A stretch of 64,000 nt of DNA from Pseudoalteromonas viridis. GTDB lineage: Bacteria > Pseudomonadota > Gammaproteobacteria > Enterobacterales > Alteromonadaceae. The DNA lies in NCBI RefSeq assembly GCF_017742995.1, contig NZ_CP072426.1, positions 1,054,001 to 1,118,000 of the forward strand. Reading direction: 5' to 3'. Within the stretch, counting starts at the first letter, position 1. Each line of letters starts with the position of its first letter. The translations under genes and the position numbers were made by a program. This document shows positions 1-8,188 of the stretch, one piece after another. The notes beneath the pieces are model-generated. The model was not told the origin of the DNA and ran no database searches. It saw nothing but the letters and a program-made list of their open reading frames with translations.

Positions 1-926
1 AACTGCGCGCACATTTGCAATGGGCTGTGGATGTTGAAATGTATACCATCCCGTTTTATATGGCAGCCATGTATTCCATCAAGGATCAGTCCACCGAAGC
101 GGGCAGGCTCGTGAAGTCCGTGGTAAATCAGGAGATGCTTCACCTGCAATCTGCTGCAAATATCGCTAATGCGTTTGGCACAAAGGTTGAAATCACAGCG
201 CCTCCATATGGCGGGGAAATCCCGCATCTGGATTTTGACCTGGATGATCCTAACCCCAAAGATATTTATCAGCCCTATTCAACAGAGATTGGCCCCTTTG
301 ATATCGAACGACTGAATACCATGTGTATCATCGAATACCCGGTCTGGCCTGGCGATAAGGGATATAATAATACCCGACCTAAAGACCAGTATGGCTCAAT
401 TGGTGAGCTGTACAACGCAATCAAGCAAGGGTGTGAGGAGTGCACGGATTACCTGACTGGCAATGTTAATCAGGTAAATCACTTTGCCGGTTTTTACCCG
501 GATACCCAGCTAACTGTGACAAAAGACAAAAATGATGGCCTGCCTCAGGTTGTTAACTTGATTGATTTAATCACAGATCAGGGTGAAGGCTATCAAAAAG
601 ATGCGCAGTATATCCCGCCGGAATATCAAAATAATGCCGATGATATTCAGCCGACATGGGATCACTATGAAAAATTCACCTATTTACTGAAACAACCATT
701 GCCCGACACCTATCCTGTCACCTCATCGGACAGTGAGCGACAAGAAAGCCTGCAACAAATTCAGTTACAGCACTTTAGCGACTTTCTGGAGATCATGAAC
801 ACCACTTTCCAAACAGGTAAAACGCCGGACGACTTTGCTGTCGTGATGTACAAAAATGGCGCCGCAATCTCGGCGTGCTGGCAAAATGGCGTGTTGCCTT
901 TGTTTTCAATGCCAAATGACAAATAA
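1..926 (+). CDS. Ferritin-like (VioB/iminophenylpyruvate dimer synthase type) protein, 5' partial
   Basis: The frame is open from the first bases: reading from base 3 gives LRAHLQWAVDVE, the usual first helix of the ferritin-like domain. The TTG at 15 is therefore not the start, and the gene begins upstream of the window. Helix motifs with likely metal ligands are visible: VDVEMYTIPFY, then EMLHL (ExxHL) about 35 residues later, and a C-terminal helical part. The domain is the one found in VioB/RebD-type proteins; what it does here is unknown. The stop is 11 bases before the LodA-like gene, so the two are cotranscribed. A role as maturation factor or partner of the quinoprotein is inference from the operon only. 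Confidence 0.8.
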   Translation, partial: LRAHLQWAVDVEMYTIPFYMAAMYSIKDQSTEAGRLVKSVVNQEMLHLQSAANIANAFGTKVEITAPPYGGEIPHLDFDLDDPNPKDIYQPYSTEIGPFDIERLNTMCIIEYPVWPGDKGYNNTRPKDQYGSIGELYNAIKQGCEECTDYLTGNVNQVNHFAGFYPDTQLTVTKDKNDGLPQVVNLIDLITDQGEGYQKDAQYIPPEYQNNADDIQPTWDHYEKFTYLLKQPLPDTYPVTSSDSERQESLQQIQLQHFSDFLEIMNTTFQTGKTPDDFAVVMYKNGAAISACWQNGVLPLFSMPNDK

Positions 927-937
927 GGAAAGGTATC

Positions 938-3106
938 ATGTCTAAAACACTATTTAAAATTCACCCTGCCATTGGCATTGCGCGCGTTGGTAACAGTGAA
1001 GAATATTACCTTGCGCCGGAGAGCATTGCAGCGCTACCTCAGCCCGGCAAACCGCAAAAAACCACCGGAGGCCTACCGCTGGACCCTGCAACAGACAAAG
1101 TGATCACCAGCTCTCAGTTGCGAGATAAGCATGGCGCATTTAAACGTCAGGCGGCGCGTTTTCGTGTTTTTGCTTACACCGGAGTTGAGCAGCCGAGTTA
1201 CCCGGAGCAAGGTGAATGTCAGGAGCTGACTGTCGGTGCCTGCTTTGAGGGCAAAACCGTCATCAACATCAAGTGGTGTGTACATCTGGCGAATAAGAAA
1301 TCGGCCTGGTTTGTAAACGACGACGATCACGGTGTGGTTGCCTACGAAAATGGGAATGTTCCGGTGTTACGTAACCTGTCTGAAGGCCTGGACCCATACA
1401 ACGAAACCCGCTTGTCTCGTTTGGTGATCGATGCCGGCCCGCGGGTGGTAGACCGTGAAAATACTCTAGCTGAGTTTGATGACTGCGAAGTGGCGGCTTA
1501 TCTCAAAGACGGCAACAAGGTTGAAGTGGCAGATTACCCTAAATCCTTCCCGTATATGCATTTTGACTATCTGGATATCCCAAAGAAAGATGAACAAGTG
1601 CACAGTGCACAGTTTAAAATCAAGGATGTTGTTGAGCGCAGTGATATGCACAAACCCCGCACTGCTTGCGGCATCACCAGCCTGGGAGAGCTGCATACAG
1701 ATGACAAAGGGCGCCTAATCGTGGCGGGCGGCTACGGTAAAGCCGTGGGCTGGAGACTCGACAGCAAAGACAAACCAGTGCCGATTGAAGGGCCAGTCAA
1801 CAATGACCAGTGGTTTGATGATACGTCGGATGGTCCGGTGACCGCAGTGGTTGAATTTGACGACGGCAGTATTGAAGAAGTATTTGGCGGCTGGGCGGTT
1901 GTAACTGACCCAAGCTATGCACCACAAACGCTAAATGTGGTGTCTCTGTTCGATGAAGCCTACGATACCTTTGTCAGAAAGCTGAACTTGCAGCCTGAAT
2001 TATACCAAAATGGTAAGTTTAACCCGGACTACAAACCAGCATTTGACGACCACATTAGGCCCATATTTAAAGCCACCGGGCAGCAGCTGTGGAATGCCTA
2101 CTTACCCGAAATTGCCATACAAGCGCACAAATCGGTAGATGCTATCACCGCCGAAGATGACCCTGACAGCACCATCCTGGCTGGTTTAGCCTATATTCGT
2201 CAACCAAACCCGGGCACTGAGGCTACTTGGCGCTCGCAGTCGATTGACGAAGGTGCCCCGCTCATGCCACTGGCGTTAGGTGATTCAAGCGCAGCGGGTG
2301 GCAAGCCCTTTTTGACCCCCACCATTACGCAGTATCAGTTCCTGCATAGCTGGTCGAATCATAATTATGTGCATGGCAGCACACAAAAACTCAGTGAGGG
2401 TGAATACCTGGATCGGGCTACTCTGCAAAACTGCCTGGGAGGTCGCTTTAGTCCGGGCATTGATATGACCTGGATCATTCGGGAGCCTGCGATGTATCAG
2501 GATTGGCTGACCGGTGCCGGACCTTTTCGGATCAAGCATAAACCGCTTAACTACACTGATGTGCAGACCGATAAACCATTTTTGGGGCTGGGCTGGATCC
2601 CTCAGCACGAAGACGTTGAGCATTTAGGTTTAGAGCCTGGCGACGCCACCAAGTTTATGGCCCTGCCCTGGCATGCAGATTACAACTCCTGCGCCATTCA
2701 CCAGACTTCTCCCAATGAGCTCAACTCCGAAACCCTCTACTGGTCGTGGCCAGCGCAGCGTCCGGTGACGGTTTATGTGGCAGAAGACTATGATATCAGT
2801 AGCAATGAACTACCGGCACCGCGCTACTCAGTCCGAGGCCCCGGCACATATCCGCAGGAAAACACGCCACAGGATAAGCATGACCTGGCAAATGCCGGGC
2901 GCTTCTGGGAGTACCGGGAAATGCTGACCAAGTGGGACGACATTGGCGTAATAGTTCAGGGCACGGTGATTGATGATGGCAAGCAGTACGCTGACCATGT
3001 TTACCTTGAAGTAGAGAGCAGATTAAAGGGCTGTGAGCCTGAGTTAGCCGACCCAACACCCTGGCCAATGATAGGTGGTAATGGCACAGCAACGAAAAAG
3101 AAATAA
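938..3106 (+). CDS. LodA-like cysteine tryptophylquinone amino-acid oxidase
   Basis: 722 residues, the normal size for LodA/GoxA-type oxidases, which oxidise an amino acid to an aldehyde or keto product with release of ammonia and hydrogen peroxide. The N-terminus (IHPAIGIARVGNS) is a family signature. The cofactor is built from a Cys and a Trp; the conserved contexts are present as Cys499 (NCLGGRFSPG) and Trp578 (LPWHADYNSC). There is no signal peptide, as in LodA, which leaves the cell by an unusual route. A Shine-Dalgarno (GGAAAGG) lies before the ATG. The substrate cannot be read from sequence: lysine and glycine are known for relatives. Hydrogen peroxide production makes such proteins antibacterial in biofilms. 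Confidence 0.88.
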   Translation: MSKTLFKIHPAIGIARVGNSEEYYLAPESIAALPQPGKPQKTTGGLPLDPATDKVITSSQLRDKHGAFKRQAARFRVFAYTGVEQPSYPEQGECQELTVGACFEGKTVINIKWCVHLANKKSAWFVNDDDHGVVAYENGNVPVLRNLSEGLDPYNETRLSRLVIDAGPRVVDRENTLAEFDDCEVAAYLKDGNKVEVADYPKSFPYMHFDYLDIPKKDEQVHSAQFKIKDVVERSDMHKPRTACGITSLGELHTDDKGRLIVAGGYGKAVGWRLDSKDKPVPIEGPVNNDQWFDDTSDGPVTAVVEFDDGSIEEVFGGWAVVTDPSYAPQTLNVVSLFDEAYDTFVRKLNLQPELYQNGKFNPDYKPAFDDHIRPIFKATGQQLWNAYLPEIAIQAHKSVDAITAEDDPDSTILAGLAYIRQPNPGTEATWRSQSIDEGAPLMPLALGDSSAAGGKPFLTPTITQYQFLHSWSNHNYVHGSTQKLSEGEYLDRATLQNCLGGRFSPGIDMTWIIREPAMYQDWLTGAGPFRIKHKPLNYTDVQTDKPFLGLGWIPQHEDVEHLGLEPGDATKFMALPWHADYNSCAIHQTSPNELNSETLYWSWPAQRPVTVYVAEDYDISSNELPAPRYSVRGPGTYPQENTPQDKHDLANAGRFWEYREMLTKWDDIGVIVQGTVIDDGKQYADHVYLEVESRLKGCEPELADPTPWPMIGGNGTATKKK

Positions 3107-3115
3107 GGAAATATA

Positions 3116-4228
3116 ATGAGCGCGATTGATGACAGCAGGAAATTTGACGTGGCCATTGTGGGTGGTGGTCCGGCAGGGACAGCGACCGGGATCGCGCTAC
3201 AAAATATCGGCGTCGGCAGGGTTTTCCTTGCCGAAGCTGGTAGTTACAGCAAACCCAAAATTGGCGAGAGTATTCCGCCTGACACCCGAAAATTATTTCA
3301 ACGCCTGAACATTGCTGATGCCTTTGAACAGCAAGACCATGAACCTTGCCTGGGCAGTTTCTCCAGCTGGGGCAGCGCACAACTGGGGTTTAATGACAAC
3401 CTGTTCAATCCCTATGGCGCTGGCTGGCATCTCGACAGACGTCGCTTTGACCAGTTTATGGCAGATCAGTTTAAACAAAGGGGTGGTCACCTTGCCTGTG
3501 AAACGCGCTTTGCGTCTGTCTCTGTTGAGCACAACACGCCCTATCCATTACAGTTATCTTTTGACGACCAGCCGCCTGTACGATGTCGCTTTGTAGTGGA
3601 TGCCACAGGTCAGTCTGCCATTGTTGCACGCAGATTTGGCGCCCAACCCAAAATGCAGGATGCGATGTTAAGCATTGCCGCTTACTTTGATTGCAAAGAT
3701 ACCGACCTGAATGCACTAAAACTCACCTTACTCGAAGCCATCAACCTCGGGTGGTGGTACTGCGCATCGATCCCCAACAACCAACTGGTGGTCAGTTTGA
3801 CAACCGATGCCCATATCGCTAAAGAGCATGGGCTGAAAGATCCCAAAAATTGGTTCGCCCTGTTAAACCAGAGCGCACATGTGGCAGAGCGCGTGCACAG
3901 CCTCGCCTCGCCTGCGCATTTACACTACTGGAAAACGCCTTCCTGTTTGTTAAACCCACCAGCGGGCAATGGGTGGCTGGCAGTTGGCGACGCGGCCTCG
4001 TGCTACGACCCAATCAGCTCTCAGGGCGTTTACAAAGCGCTGGCAACCGGGCTTAAAGCCGCACACGCCATCGCAGACTGGCTGGACAGCAAACCAACTA
4101 CACTGGCTGAGTACCGACAATACATAGGCAATGAGTTTATTAATTACCTCAGCCAAAGAGAATACTTCTACCAACAAGAGCAACGCTGGCATGAGGCCGC
4201 ATTCTGGCTACAGCGCCGGGCAAGCTGA
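3116..4228 (+). CDS. LodB-like FAD-dependent maturation protein
   Basis: 370-residue flavoprotein of the tryptophan-halogenase/geranylgeranyl-reductase type. The N-terminal dinucleotide fold is DVAIVGGGPAGTATG, and the second FAD motif is VGDAASCYDPISSQG near residue 290. In LodA systems the LodB partner is needed to form the tryptophylquinone cofactor, and it is always next door. Here it starts 9 bases after the LodA-like stop behind AAGGAAAT, and is followed by a terminator, so it closes the operon. No halogenase WxWxIP motif was seen, which argues against a real halogenase. Confidence 0.85.
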   Translation: MSAIDDSRKFDVAIVGGGPAGTATGIALQNIGVGRVFLAEAGSYSKPKIGESIPPDTRKLFQRLNIADAFEQQDHEPCLGSFSSWGSAQLGFNDNLFNPYGAGWHLDRRRFDQFMADQFKQRGGHLACETRFASVSVEHNTPYPLQLSFDDQPPVRCRFVVDATGQSAIVARRFGAQPKMQDAMLSIAAYFDCKDTDLNALKLTLLEAINLGWWYCASIPNNQLVVSLTTDAHIAKEHGLKDPKNWFALLNQSAHVAERVHSLASPAHLHYWKTPSCLLNPPAGNGWLAVGDAASCYDPISSQGVYKALATGLKAAHAIADWLDSKPTTLAEYRQYIGNEFINYLSQREYFYQQEQRWHEAAFWLQRRAS

Positions 4229-4263
4229 CGGTAATACAAGTTACCACTCAATAATCAACAAAC

Positions 4264-4292
4264 ATGCCCGCAAAGTCGGGCATTTTAGTTTT
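4264..4292 (+). terminator. Rho-independent terminator after the LodA/LodB operon
   Basis: ATGCCCG and CGGGCAT form a 7-bp stem with a 6-base loop, followed by TTTAGTTTT. It lies 36 bases after the LodB-like stop codon. Confidence 0.75.
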
Positions 4293-4315
4293 AAAATTTA
4301 GCTAATCCGGCAGTA

Positions 4316-4537
4316 ATACCAATTTGCTTAATTAAGTGATCTATTTTGAGGCGAGAAAATAGGGTCGATAACACCGCTCCCGCGTCCTGCTATCGCTGAG
4401 GCACCTACATCCCTATAGACGAGGCAAAAATTTGTGAACCTATGTCTAAGGTATAAGGTTCTAAATGAGAAATTTTTAACGCGGTTAGCGTCCTATTTGC
4501 TCCTTCAAATAGACCAGGAATTAAGTGAAATTGGTAT
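4316..4537. repeat. MITE-like interspersed repeat, long copy
   Basis: 222-bp non-coding element whose ends are inverted: ATACCAATTT at the left and AAATTGGTAT at the right, with the similarity reaching further inward (CTTAATT against AATTAAG). A second, shorter copy lies at 39888-40060. Internal blocks shared by both include TTTTGAGGCGAGAAAAT and GGTTCTAAATGAGAAATTTT. This copy holds about 49 extra central bases (around 4375-4425). No transposase frame is inside, so movement would need an enzyme in trans. Its right end is only 4 bases from the stop of the neighbouring pseudogene. Confidence 0.8.
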
Positions 4538-4541
4538 AAGA

Positions 4542-4886
4542 TCACTCCCCGCCTTTTAACCAGTCAGACTTTTCATAGGTGTACTCTATATTAAAGCTGC
4601 TATCCGGGTAGAGGGTAAAAACCAATCCTCAGATCTGCTCATTGCTTGTTTCGAGCAGGTTATCGCGAAGAAAAAAGGCGGCTTTGCGCAAATCGGCCCC
4701 CGCTTGCAAAGGTAGTCTTTTGCCAATCGGTTGAGTGCTCACCCCATTGAAATATTTCCAAACTTGCCTACTAGTGGCACCATCACCTATTTCCATTATC
4801 AATTCCAGCTTATCGAATGGCTCGTCAGGGTCAAAGTGGGCAAAAAGCACGTTTCCCAGAATATTGTATGCTTGTTCTGTGTTCAT
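4542..4886 (-). pseudogene. YezG/DUF600-like immunity gene with in-frame TGA (paralogue of 9251-9595)
   Basis: Reads as 85 residues to a TGA, but the frame continues past it to a natural stop at 4542 with the same 114-codon length and same C-terminus as the intact paralogue at 9251-9595. At codon 86 the paralogue has TGG (Trp, in EQIWGLTFTL) and this copy has TGA. All other differences are ordinary substitutions and no frameshift is present, so the change is recent. The C-terminal FTLYPDSSFNIEY pattern resembles YezG/DUF600 immunity proteins of polymorphic toxins; this family call is by eye. A truncated 85-residue product might still be made, or the base may be a sequencing error. Confidence 0.7.
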
Positions 4887-5129
4887 CGTTCATTCTCTTA
4901 GTCTGTTTACTGTTTAGGCCTGTGCAGTCTCTTCACAATAGCACTTAAATCCCAACAACGAGGCCGCCCCTTGTGAGGGGCTTGCAGGAACATATAGTAC
5001 AATTACTCCATACACTAAGAAAGGCAAACTCAGCGTGTTTTGCAATGATGAATGCAGTAGGTAAGAACGAAAAAGACTAGGCGCCTTCGGTTTAAAACGC
5101 AACACCTGATTGTTACGCTGCTCGTAAAC
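4887..5129. other. Intergenic spacer, no gene recognised
   Basis: Spacer between the phosphodiesterase gene and the immunity pseudogene. It holds an imperfect GCCCCTTGTGAGGGGC hairpin near 4964-4981. A 63-codon minus-strand frame covers 4914-5105 but lacks a ribosome-binding site and recognisable content. Confidence 0.4.
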
Positions 5130-5160
5130 GGGAAAGAAAAAACACCTATTTTTCCTTCCC
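5130..5160 (-). terminator. Probable terminator after the repeat-PLC gene
   Basis: On the minus strand GGGAAGGAAAAA pairs with TTTTTTCTTTCCC around the loop TAGGTG, 20 bases after the stop at 5180. The stem has one or two mismatches and is A/T-rich next to the loop. Confidence 0.45.
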
Positions 5161-5179
5161 CGGTTAACCTGACGAACTC

Positions 5180-6934
5180 TTAGAGCTGGTTTGTGTTGTT
5201 TTGCGCTATTGCCACATCGGTCACCCGCGCGTATTCGACATAGTCGACATACAGCAAGTTGACTATTTTACCATACTGATTTTTCTCAGGCAGCTCAACC
5301 ATGGCGCTGCCTAATGCCCGATTTGCTTCTTTAGAAACGGGCCACACTGCGGTTGGTGGAGTGAGCGTCCATGACAGTAAAAAGAGGTCGCAGGGAACGC
5401 TTGGATCTTCTTTGCATTTGCCGGTAAATTCCTCGAACTTTCTGAACTGGTCTTGTTTCATCGCACTAAAACTAATTTTATCTGAATACTCATCGAATAC
5501 GGTAAGATCAGCTTCAGCAACAGCGTCTGAGTCCCAGTCTTTGTAAACCCAAAAACCTTGCTGAGGCTGCTCAATTGCTAAATCATTACCAATGGCCACC
5601 ATCATGGCGCAGCCGTCTTTAACGTAGTCATTGAGTGTGCCTTCAGCCAGGCGCTTACCTTCTGGCTTGGTTTTGACCATCCAGGATCCAATTGCGTCCT
5701 CCACTTGTTGACGGAATATAGGGTAGTTATCGCTGTTGATGTCATCAAAGTGGGAGAACTTAAGGATAGCCAGCTCTTGGTGACCTTGCTGGCAATACGA
5801 ACGAATGTCGGCAAGTACTTCTGACAAATCAGGTCCGGTAATTGGACCATGGTAAATAACAAACTTGCTGCCCGTCCATTTGGGGCGCAAATCGAAGTAT
5901 CTGACACCGGCTTCTAACTGGCCTTTAATTGACAGGTCTTGTGTTTTACCAAATACAGCCAGTCCGCCTTTGTACATACCTGAATCATGAGACGCAGGCA
6001 GGGTGAGTTCTGATACGGTTTTATTACCCAGCTCACCTAACCTGTCTTGCATCCATGAGCCCCGGTTTGTCAGTAGGGATGTGGAGTACCACAATCCGTA
6101 TAAAATCGTTTCTGACGGGTGCACCTGTACTGCCGTGTTATTAGCAATGCCAACAGAGGGGCGCTGGCCGTCATCAAACTCAATAGCATCACTTTGCCAG
6201 TCAATTTGAGTCCCATTAATTTGCCCCTGACGCTGATAAAGCTTGCCGCCCTGACTCCATACAGCAATCACAGTTTCATCGTCGGTGAGTGCCACACTGG
6301 GTGCGGTTCCAGAGCCAAACTCGTGACTGCTACCAAAGTCAATTTTGCTGCCATTTACCCGACCAACGTGATACCAGACTTTTGATTTACTTTGTGACTG
6401 ATGCACTTCAACAACGTAACCATTGTTGTTTAGCGCCACCTGAGGAACAGAGCCTGAATCGTATTCATGGCTGGCGTGCCAGTCAACTTTGTTGCCGTTG
6501 ACCTGCCCCACATGATAATAAAGGCCATTGCTAAAAGGGCTTTGGGTTTTATGGACTTCGACCACAATACCATCGTCATTGACAGCGACATTGGGCTCAA
6601 TGCCACTGTCGTATTCATGGGAGCCATGCCAGTTTACACCGTTTGAAGTCACGTCTCCCACATGATAATACAGCGTAGAGCCGGCCTGATTTTTATGAAC
6701 TTCTACCGCCACACCACGGTTGTTCATGGCAATGGCAGGAGTGTTGCCGTCATCGTAATGGTGGCTTGCCCCCCAGCTTATGGTCGCTTTGTTTAAGTTA
6801 CCAAACCGATAGTAAAGTTTATAACCTTCTTCATTTTTATGTACCTCCAGTACCTGACCAGAAGCATTGATTGCGACACTGGGAATACTGCCCGTGTCGT
6901 ATTGTTCTGCTAATCCAAAAAATACATCTTTCAT
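5180..6934 (-). CDS. Repeat-PLC protein: six propeller-like repeats plus PI-PLC X-type phosphodiesterase domain
   Basis: 584 residues. The first 285 or so are six repeats of about 48 residues with the pattern YDSGxxPxVAxNxxGxVVEVHxxxxxxLYYHVG, most likely beta-propeller blades for binding. The C-terminal half is a phosphatidylinositol-phospholipase-C X domain: SELTLPASHDSGMY holds His316 and VIYHGPITG holds His362, matching the two catalytic His residues; RYFDLRPKW follows in the usual place between them. This class cleaves phosphodiester bonds in inositol phospholipids or related lipids without needing metal in the bacterial forms. No signal peptide is visible, so export, if any, is by another route. 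GAGG lies before the ATG. It stands in an island of immunity-like genes, so a toxin role is possible but not shown. Confidence 0.8.
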   Translation of the reverse strand: MKDVFFGLAEQYDTGSIPSVAINASGQVLEVHKNEEGYKLYYRFGNLNKATISWGASHHYDDGNTPAIAMNNRGVAVEVHKNQAGSTLYYHVGDVTSNGVNWHGSHEYDSGIEPNVAVNDDGIVVEVHKTQSPFSNGLYYHVGQVNGNKVDWHASHEYDSGSVPQVALNNNGYVVEVHQSQSKSKVWYHVGRVNGSKIDFGSSHEFGSGTAPSVALTDDETVIAVWSQGGKLYQRQGQINGTQIDWQSDAIEFDDGQRPSVGIANNTAVQVHPSETILYGLWYSTSLLTNRGSWMQDRLGELGNKTVSELTLPASHDSGMYKGGLAVFGKTQDLSIKGQLEAGVRYFDLRPKWTGSKFVIYHGPITGPDLSEVLADIRSYCQQGHQELAILKFSHFDDINSDNYPIFRQQVEDAIGSWMVKTKPEGKRLAEGTLNDYVKDGCAMMVAIGNDLAIEQPQQGFWVYKDWDSDAVAEADLTVFDEYSDKISFSAMKQDQFRKFEEFTGKCKEDPSVPCDLFLLSWTLTPPTAVWPVSKEANRALGSAMVELPEKNQYGKIVNLLYVDYVEYARVTDVAIAQNNTNQL

Positions 6935-7107
6935 CGGTCAATCCTCGCATTTAGCGTTTTATAAGAGATGAAAGATTAGAAGAGCCGGGATTTTCTGGGT
7001 ATTACACGGTATTACGCTTGTATTCCCTAACAACTGACTGCGCACAGAGGCTAGCAATATGGTTCAGGTGATATAATGAACTGCTGGAAATTTCACAGCT
7101 GGCTCTA

Positions 7108-7140
7108 TTTGAAAGTGCACTAACTTTTGGGTGAATGTCG
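7108..7140. repeat. Island spacer repeat, copy A
   Basis: Contains GAAAGTGCACTAACTTTTGG then GTGAATGTCG. It aligns with the spacer at 11145-11182 with one gap, and more weakly with the two copies at 9673-9737. It lies between the 7211 gene and the repeat-PLC gene. Confidence 0.5.
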
Positions 7141-7151
7141 CTTGTTTTCTC

Positions 7152-7169
7152 TGCAGGTTAGAACCTGCA
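7152..7169. terminator. Inverted repeat downstream of the 7211-7918 gene
   Basis: TGCAGGTT and AACCTGCA flank two bases, giving a near-perfect 18-base palindrome 42 bases after the stop. There is no clear T tract, so it may be a weak terminator, a 3'-end stabiliser or a protein site. Confidence 0.3.
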
Positions 7170-7210
7170 AAGATAAGAATAAAGTCAGTCCAAAAGTTTT
7201 AGATACCAGC

Positions 7211-7918
7211 TTAATAGCTAAATTTAACCTCTGCTTTTCGCTTTAACTGACTGGCAATATTTTCAGCAAATTCAAAGCTGTTAAAGTTGTCCTTAAAGTA
7301 GGAAATATCATCCCGTTCAGTATAGGTGCTGTCCAATACTTCTCTAAAATCCAGAATATCTTTGAAGTTTTCAGTGTTCACATCATACTTGCCCCAGGCA
7401 CTGGCTTTACCATCGGCGCCTCTGTCATAGGCTAGCCCTTTCATCATAACATCAGGTACTTGTTTGGCTAACTCTACAAGCTCCATGTTTTCATTCAGTT
7501 TTTCTTCAAGGTAAGCCTTACTTTCGTCACTGATAGGACCATTTACAACCAATTGGCCGCTTTCGTCAACAGAAAACCCCCAATCCAGCTTAGCCAGCTG
7601 CGGATCTGATTTTTCCAGTTTACTCATAAAGTCTTGGTAATGAGATTGCATATCTCTGAATAAACCGGGGAGCTCACCAAAATAAAGTGTTTGCGACACC
7701 TTAGCAAACCGGTCAGGTTCATACACGCTCACAGAAGTGACCTCTATGTCGTGCAGATTTTGGTTGTTAGCAAGGGCAGGCTCGGTGCTTATCTCACTTT
7801 GAGTGTGTAGTTGTTTGGCCGCAGTATTAAGCTCATCGGCAATGGGCTGTTTACTGTCTGTTACTTGCTTTGTTGTACTGAGCTGGGCCTGGCTAATGGC
7901 TGAGTTAGCTATCTTCAT
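7211..7918 (-). CDS. Hypothetical protein, island-encoded
   Basis: 235 residues, not recognised. The first 60 residues are rich in Ser, Thr, Gln and Ala (KIANSAISQAQLSTTKQV) with no hydrophobic signal, and the rest is acidic and mainly helical, ending in KAEVKFSY. Two regions resemble generic globular folds (KLDWGFSVDESGQLVVNGPI and GLAYDRGADGKASAWGKYDV). AAGGAAT precedes the ATG. It lies alone between the repeat-PLC gene and the Imm49-like gene, all on the same strand. A link to either is not supported beyond proximity. Confidence 0.6.
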   Translation of the reverse strand: MKIANSAISQAQLSTTKQVTDSKQPIADELNTAAKQLHTQSEISTEPALANNQNLHDIEVTSVSVYEPDRFAKVSQTLYFGELPGLFRDMQSHYQDFMSKLEKSDPQLAKLDWGFSVDESGQLVVNGPISDESKAYLEEKLNENMELVELAKQVPDVMMKGLAYDRGADGKASAWGKYDVNTENFKDILDFREVLDSTYTERDDISYFKDNFNSFEFAENIASQLKRKAEVKFSY

Positions 7919-8188
7919 AACATATTCCTTATACGTGAAGAAGTTTTTTATCGGTAGGTCCTTGTAATTACTTTAATAAAATTTCACACTATTTTTCACT
8001 TATGTCAGGAGCTAAAAATATAAACAGCGTAGTACCCTATGTTCTAAATTGAAGTGCTCAATAGAAAGGCTGGGCTAGGTATGCCTGAATATCAGGGAAA
8101 CAGCTGAAATCACGATGTTTCCTAAGCTATCTGAATTTGATCAACAAGGGCTGTACACCCACAAAAGTGGGTGTACATATTTTACAAG
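7919..8188. other. Intergenic spacer with a strong hairpin
   Basis: No coding sequence recognised. The notable structure is TGTACACCCAC / GTGGGTGTACA at 8152-8177, an 11-bp perfect stem with an AAAA loop, 12 bases after the Imm49-like stop on the minus strand. The T-rich side (ATATTTTAC) is on the plus-strand side, so for the minus-strand gene it is an atypical terminator. Confidence 0.5.

Noticed and set aside
15..17. TTG as start codon of the first gene
   Set aside because: The frame is open upstream and the preceding residues (LRAHL) belong to the conserved first helix, so the gene is cut by the window edge.
2796..3380. 194-codon minus-strand open frame across the LodA/LodB junction
   Set aside because: It is antisense to two well-supported genes, has no recognisable domain and a composition expected of a shadow frame.
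3116..4228. Tryptophan halogenase
   Set aside because: Fold and FAD motifs fit, but no WxWxIP motif was seen and the LodA-like neighbour points to a LodB maturation role.
4914..5105. 63-codon minus-strand frame in the island spacer
   Set aside because: No ribosome-binding site, signal or likeness; length is within chance for a spacer.
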